In this document: positions 1 through 6,746 of the stretch, one piece after another
How positions within the stretch are numbered: position 1 is the first letter of the stretch
Layout of the letters: the number at the start of each line of letters is the position of its first letter
Origin: CAMCSH01 sp043748535
Lineage (GTDB): Bacteria; Verrucomicrobiota; Lentisphaeria; Lentisphaerales; Lentisphaeraceae
Length of the DNA: 6,917 bases
Assembly (NCBI GenBank): GCA_043748535.1
Contig: JAYTMY010000033.1
Location: 1 to 6,917, forward strand
Reading direction: 5' to 3'
Notes under the pieces: generated by a model
The model's database searches: none
The model's input: only the letters and a program-made list of their open reading frames with translations
Told to the model about the DNA's origin: nothing
Made by a program: the position numbers and the translations under genes

Positions 1-246
1 GGCAAACAAATCGCCGCCGACAAACTGGAAGGCGTCGCCAAGCTCAAGCTCGAAAAGGGCCGCTGGTACAGCTACCGCATCGTCGCTAAGGGCCGACACC
101 TCTTCGCCGAGATCGACGGCAAGCGGACTTTCGAAGTCAACGACGCCACCGTCGGCAAGGCCGCTCTGACTGGCATTCTCGCCCTGCAGATCCACAAAGG
201 TCCCGCGATGAAAGTGCAGTTCAAGGAACTGCTGCTGAAGGAGTAA
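1..246 (+). CDS. DUF1080 / 3-keto-disaccharide hydrolase-type protein, C-terminal end (5' part outside the window)
   Basis: An open frame enters from the left edge and ends at TAA (244-246), giving the last 81 residues. The final strand, GILALQIHKGPAMKVQFKEL, is the typical ending of the DUF1080 family (3-keto-disaccharide hydrolase, a concanavalin-like beta-sandwich). Members of that family usually end with a phrase of the form G-x-I-A-L-Q-x-H-x-G-P-x-M-x-V-x-F-(K/R)-x-(I/L). The WYSYRIVAKG stretch, followed by an E-I-D-G-K turn about 12 residues later, also fits this fold. Known or proposed roles are sugar-derivative hydrolysis outside the cytoplasm, with paralogues especially numerous in Planctomycetes, Verrucomicrobia and Lentisphaerae. 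The signal peptide and most of the domain lie outside the window, so export cannot be judged. The gene converges on tatD with only 15 bases between the two stop codons and no convincing terminator there. The family call is firm; the exact substrate is unknown. Confidence 0.8.
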   Translation, partial: GKQIAADKLEGVAKLKLEKGRWYSYRIVAKGRHLFAEIDGKRTFEVNDATVGKAALTGILALQIHKGPAMKVQFKELLLKE

Positions 247-261
247 TCGCCACTATCGCGA

Positions 262-1074
262 CTAACTCGGCGCATAAAACTTAAGCGATTGTCCCGCCGC
301 GACGCCGCCGTCGGCTGGCAATTGGAAGACCCGGCAGGCGTTGGCCCAGGTCAGTTCGGCGAGGGCTTCGACACTGATCTGGCGCTCCGCCGCGACCCGG
401 GCCGCGACATGCGGCACATAAGCCGGGGAATTGCGGCGACCGCGAAACGGAATCGGCGCCAGCCAGGGCGAATCGGTCTCGATCAGGAGACGATCGTCGG
501 GGACCGCCTGCAGTGATTCCCGCAAGGCCTTGGCGCTGCTGAAGGTGACGATGCCGGAGTACGAGATGTAGCCGCCGAGGGCGAGGAAATCGCGCACCTG
601 GCTCAGATCGCCGGTGTAGCAGTGCAATATGAAGGGAACTTGACCATTCAGGACGCGGCGCAGCGATTCCAGGGTTTCGGGAAAGGCGTCGCGGCAATGG
701 ATCACCGCCGGTTTGCCGTTCTCTTTCGACAGGTCGAGGAAGGCTTCGAAAACCGCGATCTGGCGCTGTTTGTGATCGTCTTCGCGGTGGTAGTGGAAGT
801 CGAGGCCGATCTCGCCGACAGCGACGCAGCGGGGATGTTTGTGGAGTTCGCGGAAAGGTGCCAAATCGCCGTCGAACTTGTCGATGTAATGGGGATGGAC
901 ACCGGCGCTGAAGGCCATGCCGAGGCTTTCGGCTTCTTTTTGCGCCTGGCGCGAATCGGCCAGTTCGCAGCCGATGCGGGCAAGACCTTGGACCGCGGCG
1001 GCCCGGGCTGCGGGAATGATCACCGCGCCGTCGTCTTCGGGATCGAGATGGAAATGAGTGTCGAAGAAGCGCAT
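262..1074 (-). CDS. tatD: TatD-family metal-dependent hydrolase (putative DNase)
   Basis: The protein has 270 residues, the normal length for the family (about 255-270). The metal ligands expected of a TatD TIM barrel are all visible: the HxH pair H7/H9 in DTHFHLD, E88 in GEIGLD, H126 in VIHCRDA, H151 in LHCYTG and D201 in ETDSPW. The substrate-side phrase RGRRNSPAYVPHV (211-223) is also standard. TatD proteins are cytoplasmic divalent-metal enzymes; characterised members act as 3'-5' exonucleases on DNA or RNA and are linked to DNA repair and turnover. The ATG at 1072-1074 is chosen because it places the HxH at the usual distance from the N-terminus. It has no recognisable Shine-Dalgarno sequence, and its leader carries an 8-bp tandem repeat. 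It lies downstream of the cyclophilin gene on the same strand, but the 318-base gap is full of inverted repeats, so cotranscription is doubtful. The family is certain; the substrate is not. Confidence 0.93.
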   Translation of the reverse strand: MRFFDTHFHLDPEDDGAVIIPAARAAAVQGLARIGCELADSRQAQKEAESLGMAFSAGVHPHYIDKFDGDLAPFRELHKHPRCVAVGEIGLDFHYHREDDHKQRQIAVFEAFLDLSKENGKPAVIHCRDAFPETLESLRRVLNGQVPFILHCYTGDLSQVRDFLALGGYISYSGIVTFSSAKALRESLQAVPDDRLLIETDSPWLAPIPFRGRRNSPAYVPHVAARVAAERQISVEALAELTWANACRVFQLPADGGVAAGQSLKFYAPS

Positions 1075-1085
1075 GGGAAATCTGA

Positions 1086-1107
1086 GGTTGGAAGGTTGGA
1101 AGGTTGA
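1086..1107. repeat. Short tandem repeat, 8-bp unit GGTTGGAA, about 2.6 copies
   Basis: The unit GGTTGGAA starts at 1086 and 1094, with a partial third copy GGTTGA from 1102. On the tatD strand it reads as a pyrimidine-rich CAACCTTC series about 12-33 bases upstream of the start codon, so it sits in the probable 5' leader of tatD. Repeats of this kind can vary in copy number by slippage. Whether this one affects tatD expression is unknown. Confidence 0.75.
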
Positions 1108-1120
1108 ATCAACTCATGTA

Positions 1121-1362
1121 GCCCCGGAGGGGCGATTCGATCTCAGCCCGGGGTGGAGCCGAGGAACGAGGCGCAGCCCCGGGTCGGAAAGAAATTGATT
1201 ACGAGCCCCAGCGGGGCGGATTGAAAGCGTGATATCGATATTCAAGCTTGGCAAGGGCTTCATGCCGCCCTTTCAGGGCTCGAACATTTACGTTTGAAAC
1301 CTGGGGCTGCGCCTCGTCCCTCGGCTCCACCCCAGGCTGAGATCAGGCAGCCCCTCTGGGGC
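1121..1362. repeat. Composite inverted repeat (BIME/REP-like) filling the cyclophilin-tatD gap
   Basis: The 318-base gap 1075-1392 contains no gene; most of it is one large, nearly symmetrical element. The left half has three GC-rich hairpin units: GCCCCGGAGGGGC (1121-1133), a long imperfect hairpin (about 1147-1183) and GAGCCCCAGCGGGGCGG (1203-1219). The right half repeats them in inverse order: 1264-1282, 1299-1344 and 1350-1362. The central unit is best conserved: 1139-1184 against the complement of 1299-1344 is 46 bp with three differences. Two of these differences are compensatory, because the stem CCCGGGG/CCCCGGG on the left is CCTGGGG/CCCCAGG on the right. The short spacer between halves holds two perfect palindromes, ATATCGATAT (1232-1241) and CAAGCTTG (1243-1250). 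The layout resembles paired REP units (BIMEs). No transposase is visible in the window. Possible roles are transcript end protection, attenuation between the two genes, or simple dispersal by a RAYT-type enzyme elsewhere in the genome. Confidence 0.85.
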
Positions 1363-1392
1363 AAGTGAAGAACGAGTTCAAGCTCCCCTGTC

Positions 1393-2028
1393 TTACCGCT
1401 TATTGTTCTTGACGACGCTGTAGGGGTGATTGTTGAGGCTTTTGACCTGGATGTCCATCCAGATGCCTTTGCTCGGGTTGCCGGAGCGGCTGCCGGCGGC
1501 TTCGAGGCGGTCGAGGACATCGAGGCCTTCGATGACGCGGCCGAAGACGGTGTGTTTGCCGTTGAGCCAAGGAGTGTCGTTGAAGCAGAGGAAGAACTGC
1601 GAGCCATTGGTGTCGGCGCCGCTGTTGGCCATCGACAGGATGCCACGGCCGACATGGAGGAGCTGCGGGGTGCATTCGTTGTCGAAGGCATAACCCGGGC
1701 CGCCGGTGCCGGCGTAGCCTTCTTCCTGGCCGCGACGGGTGTTGGGGCAGCCGCCCTGGGCCATGAAGCCGGGGATGATGCGGTGGAAACGCAGATCTTT
1801 GTAGAAGCCGTTTTGCGCCAAGCCGACGAAGTTGGCGACGGTGTTCGGACATTTGTCTTCGAAGAGCTCGGCCACCATGGTGCCTTCGGTGGTGACGATG
1901 GTGACGCGGGGATTCTGGTAGGTGGCGGTGACTACCGGGGCGGTGGCGGAGGTCATCGTTTTGCCAGTGCTAGTGCTAGCGCAGGCGGCGGTGAAGGCGA
2001 GGGCGAGCAGGAGAAGGAGTTTTTTCAT
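1393..2028 (-). CDS. Exported cyclophilin-type peptidyl-prolyl cis-trans isomerase, probable lipoprotein
   Basis: The 211-residue protein begins with a signal peptide (KK followed by a leucine-rich core, residues 2-12) and a cysteine at 16 in the context TAAC. This is a weak but acceptable lipobox, since Thr rather than Leu sits at -3. Residues 17-38 form a Ser/Thr/Ala-rich linker, and the cyclophilin domain fills 40-198. The signature FHRIIPGFMAQGG is at 81-93 and supplies the proline-pocket residues R83, F88, M89 and Q91. Q144 in GSQFF, W154 and H159 in GKHTVFG match the remaining active-site positions of human cyclophilin A. The enzyme should catalyse proline isomerisation during folding of proteins outside the cytoplasm, probably tethered to a membrane. 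The start at 2028 is supported by the signal peptide and by AAGG five bases upstream (complement of 2034-2037). It follows dprA on the same strand after 270 bases containing an inverted repeat and a possible promoter, so it is probably transcribed separately. Lipidation is less sure than the enzyme family. Confidence 0.93.
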   Translation of the reverse strand: MKKLLLLLALAFTAACASTSTGKTMTSATAPVVTATYQNPRVTIVTTEGTMVAELFEDKCPNTVANFVGLAQNGFYKDLRFHRIIPGFMAQGGCPNTRRGQEEGYAGTGGPGYAFDNECTPQLLHVGRGILSMANSGADTNGSQFFLCFNDTPWLNGKHTVFGRVIEGLDVLDRLEAAGSRSGNPSKGIWMDIQVKSLNNHPYSVVKNNKR

Positions 2029-2058
2029 GAGAGCCTTGTTGGGTTGGGGAAGCTCGGA

Positions 2059-2087
2059 ACTTTAGTGCTCCCGCGAAGAGGACGCAA
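2059..2087 (-). promoter_or_regulatory. Candidate sigma-70-like promoter of the cyclophilin gene
   Basis: Read on the minus strand, TTGCGT (complement of 2082-2087) and TAAAGT (complement of 2059-2064) are separated by exactly 17 bases, the preferred -35/-10 spacing. They match TTGACA and TATAAT at 3 and 4 positions out of 6. The -10 lies 30 bases upstream of the start codon, leaving room for a short leader with the AAGG site. A run of seven T bases lies just upstream of the -35 on this strand, which could act as an UP-like element. The spacing and position are the best arguments; the hexamers are only moderate matches. Confidence 0.4.
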
Positions 2088-2150
2088 GCCCTGCGAAAAA
2101 AAGTGAGTAGTAGAAACCAAGTGGGGCGCCCGGATCCTTCGGTGAGCTCC

Positions 2151-2266
2151 CCACTGGGCTCGTCGGCATCCTGCCGGCTGTGTTTGGATTTCCCCTAGTG
2201 GGGATTTAGATGAGCTTGAAAGCGCCCTGCAACAACAAGCCGGCAGGATGCCGACGAACCCAGTGG
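2151..2266. repeat. Inverted repeat with 29-bp arms in the dprA-cyclophilin gap
   Basis: The arms 2151-2179 and 2238-2266 are complementary over 29 bp with one mismatch, separated by 58 bases. Each arm contains its own small hairpin (GTCGGCA, loop TCC, TGCCGGC). The spacer carries a third small stem, TCCCC/GGGGA (2191-2204). Just outside, 2117-2126 (CCAAGTGGGG) can also pair with 2149-2157 (CCCCACTGG) if one A is bulged, so the left arm has two competing partners. No run of T follows on either strand, so this is not a classical intrinsic terminator. The self-pairing unit with GCCGGCAGGATGCCGAC looks like a dispersed REP-type family and is different in sequence from the element at 1121-1362. 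No gene is supported in 2029-2298. Confidence 0.8.
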
Positions 2267-2298
2267 AGAACAAGTCCCAGGGTTTCTTCACGACAATA

Positions 2299-3453
2299 TC
2301 AGACACAGGCGGTGAAGCGGCGTCCGGGAAGGGGTTTGACCTGGCCGCGCAGCTCCATCTCCAGCAAGGCGGCGAAGAGCTTGCCGGGAGTCTCGCCGGT
2401 CTCGTCCTGCAAGGTGTCGGCGGTGGCGTCGCCGCGGCTCAGGGTGTCGAGAATTTTTAGCTCCAGCGGGCTGAGCTGGACGACTGGGAAGAGCTCGGGC
2501 TGGCGGAGCGGTTGAGTCGCGTTGGATTTTGCGCTCGGCGCAACGGCGACATTTTTCACCCGTTTGATGCCGGGAAGGAAGCTGAGCTCGTCGATGACGT
2601 CGTCGAAATTCTCGCACAGGCGGGCGCCGTCGCGAAGGAGCGAATGGCAGCCGCGGGATTGCGGCGAGGTCACCTGGCCCGGCACCGCGAGGACGCTACG
2701 GCCCTGTTCGAGGGCGAGGTTGCAGGTGATCAGCGAGCCGCTGCCGGTGCCGGCTTCGACGCAGAGGGTGGCGCGGGTCATGCCGGCGACGATGCGGTTG
2801 CGCATCGGGAAGGTGTGTTTTGCGGGGGCCGCAAGCAAGGGGAATTCGCTGATAACGGCGCCGCCGGAATCGGCGATGCGGCGGGCGAGGGCGACGTTCT
2901 CGAAGGGGAAGATCCGGCCGACGCCGCCACCGAGGACGGCGATGGTCTTGCCGCCTTCGTCGAGGGTGGCTTTATGAGCGCAGGTATCAATCCCTTGCGC
3001 CAAGCCGCTGACCACGGTCCAGCCGCCGGCGACGGCTTCGGCGCAGAGCTTGCGGCTCATCTGTTCGCCGTAGCGGCTGGGGTGGCGGGTGCCGACCACG
3101 GCAACGGTTTTCTCCGCTTCGCGCAGGCAAGTGCTGTCGCCGATGACATAGAGGATGACCGGGGCGTCGCGCAATTCTTTCAGCAGCGGCGGGTAGTCGG
3201 GATCCTGGAAGGTGATGATCTTGACCCCGGCGTCGTTGCATGCGTTGAGCTCAGACTTAAGGTCGCAGAACTGCTGCCAGTCGACGATCTGCTGCGCTAG
3301 CTTGTCGCCGATGCCCGGCACTCGCGCTAGCTCGCCGCGGCTGCGGGTGAAAACGGTCGAGAGCGAGCCGAACTCCTCTTCGAGGGCGCGGATACGGATC
3401 GGGCCGATGCCCGGCAGCAAATTTAAAACCACTAAGGCGTGAAAGCTTTCCAT
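2299..3453 (-). CDS. dprA: DNA-processing protein DprA
   Basis: The 384-residue protein has the usual DprA plan. Helix-hairpin-helix motifs lie at the N-terminus (LPGIGPIRI, 13-21, and VPGIGDKLA, 45-53). The Rossmann-like DprA core spans about 80-285. A C-terminal winged helix follows (about 325-384, LSPLELKILDTLSRGDATAD), after a variable linker. Core motifs are GTRHPSRYG (121-129), VVSGLAQGIDTCAH (147-160), FPMRNRIVAG (215-224) and EAGTGSGSLIT (233-243), followed by VLAVPG (254-259). DprA binds incoming single-stranded DNA in the cytoplasm and loads RecA during natural transformation; orthologues also occur in species not known to be transformable. The ATG at 3451-3453 precedes the first HhH directly and fits the family start, although only a weak GGA (complement of 3463-3465 region) lies upstream. 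It is divergent from the pseudopilin gene with 88 bases between the starts. All key motifs are intact. Confidence 0.96.
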   Translation of the reverse strand: MESFHALVVLNLLPGIGPIRIRALEEEFGSLSTVFTRSRGELARVPGIGDKLAQQIVDWQQFCDLKSELNACNDAGVKIITFQDPDYPPLLKELRDAPVILYVIGDSTCLREAEKTVAVVGTRHPSRYGEQMSRKLCAEAVAGGWTVVSGLAQGIDTCAHKATLDEGGKTIAVLGGGVGRIFPFENVALARRIADSGGAVISEFPLLAAPAKHTFPMRNRIVAGMTRATLCVEAGTGSGSLITCNLALEQGRSVLAVPGQVTSPQSRGCHSLLRDGARLCENFDDVIDELSFLPGIKRVKNVAVAPSAKSNATQPLRQPELFPVVQLSPLELKILDTLSRGDATADTLQDETGETPGKLFAALLEMELRGQVKPLPGRRFTACV

Positions 3454-3525
3454 AAATCTAGTTCCGGTGTATGTTGCTTACAGACCCCTAATTAAGAGGG
3501 TTCATCGACTTCGTCCACCCCACCC

Positions 3526-3532
3526 AGAAGGA
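3526..3532 (+). promoter_or_regulatory. Ribosome binding site deciding the pseudopilin start
   Basis: AGAAGGA lies nine bases before the ATG at 3542-3544. The reading frame is open further upstream to an ATG at 3467, which would add 25 residues before the prepilin signal. That upstream start has no such site and would place the leader in an atypical context, so the 3542 start is preferred. The divergent spacer 3454-3541 is more AT-rich than the flanking genes and must hold promoters for both dprA and the pilin gene, but no convincing hexamer pair was found. Confidence 0.75.
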
Positions 3533-3541
3533 TCCGCTCCC

Positions 3542-4033
3542 ATGCGCCGTTCAACCTTCACCCTGATCGAGATGCTGGTCGTCATCTGCATCCTCCTCAT
3601 CCTCATGGGCATCGGCGCCGCCGGCGTCAACAAGGTTCTGCAGAACAACGCCAAGAAGCAGACCAAGCTGGCGGTTAAAGCGATCGCAGCGGCGTGTGAA
3701 AGTTATAAAAATCGCTGGGGTTCGCTGCCATACAGTGCCGCAGCTCTTACAGCTTCTACCGATGCTACCGAAGCGAACCGATGGGTAGCCGTTGATTTCG
3801 GCAGCATTCTCCATGATGGCGGCGGTGCTGCGGGAGGGAGTGCGCAAAACAAACCGTTTATTGATTACGTCGCCTTAGAATTGGATAACTCCACCCCCTC
3901 TGCGATTAAAGACTACTGGGGCAACAACCTGTGGTACAAATACACCGCTGCAGGAGACTATATCGAGGTTAGATCCATTGGCTCTGATGCGACCCGAGGT
4001 AACACCGACGACATCCTCAGCTCCGGTCCCTGA
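3542..4033 (+). CDS. Type IV pilin-like / GspG-like pseudopilin with N-terminal methylation signal
   Basis: The protein has 163 residues. It opens with a short basic leader MRRST followed by FTLIEMLVVICILLILMGIG, the class III signal and hydrophobic helix of type IV pilins and type II secretion pseudopilins. The mature Glu5 equivalent is E10. Residue -1 is Thr5 instead of the glycine normally required by prepilin peptidase; gly-less FTLIE signals are frequent in Lentisphaerota. A helical region (about 25-60) and a soluble domain follow. The end, GSDATRGNTDDI (147-158), resembles the Asp-rich calcium-binding tail of major pseudopilin GspG (G-x-D-G-x-x-G-x-D-D-I). It should sit in the inner membrane and assemble into a fibre, but no assembly ATPase, platform protein or peptidase gene is in the window, so the machine it serves is unknown. 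GC content in its second half drops to about 45-53 % in several 60-base blocks, below its neighbours. Its stop overlaps the next start (TGATG at 4031-4035). Confidence 0.85.
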   Translation: MRRSTFTLIEMLVVICILLILMGIGAAGVNKVLQNNAKKQTKLAVKAIAAACESYKNRWGSLPYSAAALTASTDATEANRWVAVDFGSILHDGGGAAGGSAQNKPFIDYVALELDNSTPSAIKDYWGNNLWYKYTAAGDYIEVRSIGSDATRGNTDDILSSGP

Positions 4034-4794
4034 TGTCCCCTGATTCCTGGTCGCTCTCCCGCGACCTGCTGTTCCGCTATTGCCCTCGCGCCTATTGGTT
4101 GCGCTACCGCGGCCCCGGAGATCCCTGGGGCCGCGTATCTTTGCCCATGAAAAAGCTCGAATCACCGGAGATCCGGCGTCTCCGCGAGGACGGCTTGCGG
4201 GCGGCGTTTTTTGCTCTTTTAGACGATGCGGAAGCTTGGCAAGTCCGGCAGGTCTGTCGCCAGGCGATCTTCCGTCAGGCGGCCGCGATAGCTGGCCCTG
4301 CTGCAGCGTCTGAATGGGCCGAAGTTTTGCTGGAAGAGAGCGGCGACGCTTTGGAGGCGCTGAGCGATTCAGCCGATCTGGCGCAGCTGCGGCTTTTGCC
4401 GCCGGGGCAGTTTTTGCGACAGGAGCAAATTGCCATTCCGGTGGGTGAATTCAGCGCCTTCAGCCGCCTCGACGGCCGTTGGGCCGGGCAAGGCAAGTGG
4501 AAGCTCTTGCAGGCCGGTTGCGGCGGTCCGCATCGTTGGCGTCTCGCCCTGGCTGAGTTGTGGGCGACGACGAAGGGGCTGGCCCGTTTCGGCGAGGCCG
4601 AGCTCGCTTGGTTCGATCTGGAGACCGGCCGACTCGAATGGTGCGGCAGCAGCGCCGAAGCGGCGCAGCAAATCCGCGAACGGGTGCTGCTCGGCGCGCC
4701 CCTGTTCCTCTCCAATGACGAAGCCGATTATCCGCTTTGCGAAGAACGCGAAAAATGCCTCGGCTGCCCGTGGCGTTTGACCTGCGGACGCTGA
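4033..4794 (+). CDS. Cas4/RecB-like PD-(D/E)XK-family protein with iron-sulfur cysteines but apparently lost nuclease residues
   Basis: The 253-residue protein starts with SWSLSRDLLFRYCPRAYWLR (5-24), the opening typical of RecB/Cas4/AddB-type PD-(D/E)XK nucleases (S-x-S-x-x-x-x-F-x-x-C-P-R-x-Y). It ends with C236, C242, C245 and C251. C242-x2-C245-x5-C251 together with C17 is the arrangement that holds the 4Fe-4S cluster in Cas4, AddB and Exo5. The region where the catalytic core should be has D147 in SRLDGRW. The following strand reads WKLLQAGCGG (156-165) where active members have a (D/E)-x-K followed by TG. The conserved His of the N-terminal helix is also not seen in the expected place (45-62). 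So the fold and cluster seem kept while cutting activity seems lost; this is an inference made without an alignment. There is no clear ribosome binding site; the start overlaps the pilin stop, which suggests translational coupling. A structural DNA-binding role or a diverged active site are both possible. Confidence 0.65.
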   Translation: MSPDSWSLSRDLLFRYCPRAYWLRYRGPGDPWGRVSLPMKKLESPEIRRLREDGLRAAFFALLDDAEAWQVRQVCRQAIFRQAAAIAGPAAASEWAEVLLEESGDALEALSDSADLAQLRLLPPGQFLRQEQIAIPVGEFSAFSRLDGRWAGQGKWKLLQAGCGGPHRWRLALAELWATTKGLARFGEAELAWFDLETGRLEWCGSSAEAAQQIRERVLLGAPLFLSNDEADYPLCEEREKCLGCPWRLTCGR

Positions 4795-4800
4795 AAAGCA

Positions 4801-4833
4801 AAAAAACTCCCGCCACAAGTGCGGGAGTTTTTT
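4801..4833. terminator. Bidirectional intrinsic (Rho-independent) terminator
   Basis: A perfect 13-bp stem, AAAAAACTCCCGC (4801-4813) against GCGGGAGTTTTTT (4821-4833), encloses a 7-base loop CACAAGT. Read on either strand it gives a CTCCCGC/GCGGGAG stem followed by six T. It lies six bases after the stop of the nuclease-like gene (+) and 18 bases after the stop of the convergent rlmL-like gene (-), so it serves both transcripts. Confidence 0.95.
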
Positions 4834-4851
4834 CGACCGGTGAGGGCCAGA

Positions 4852-6744
<1,893 letters not shown>

Positions 6745-6746
6745 GC

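Noticed and set aside
247..261. TCGC/GCGA mini-hairpin between the convergent DUF1080 and tatD stops as a terminator
   Set aside because: The stem is only four pairs and no T run follows on either strand.
1121..1362. CRISPR array or insertion sequence in the cyclophilin-tatD gap
   Set aside because: The copies are inverted rather than regularly spaced direct repeats, there is no transposase frame, and no target-site duplication was seen at the edges.
1260..1691. Minus-strand frame running from the cyclophilin gene into the composite repeat
   Set aside because: Its upstream part is an out-of-frame reading of the cyclophilin and its end is translated repeat, so it is not a gene.
1426..2106. 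226-residue open frame on the + strand opposite the cyclophilin gene
   Set aside because: Shadow of the cyclophilin frame caused by high GC; composition is A/G/V/E-rich with no domain.
2025..2306. Minus-strand frame covering the dprA-cyclophilin gap
   Set aside because: Most of it is the inverted repeat and the probable promoter; similar spurious proteins arise wherever such repeats are translated.
2512..3300. 262-residue open frame on the + strand opposite dprA
   Set aside because: Lies entirely inside dprA, which has all its family motifs; the antisense product resembles nothing.
3467..3541. 25-residue N-terminal extension of the pseudopilin from the upstream ATG
   Set aside because: It would move the prepilin signal away from the N-terminus; the ATG at 3542 has AGAAGGA nine bases upstream and gives a normal short basic leader.
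4033..4794. A true Cas4 gene of a CRISPR system
   Set aside because: No cas1/cas2, effector or array is present, and the nuclease residues appear absent; the similarity is at superfamily level only.
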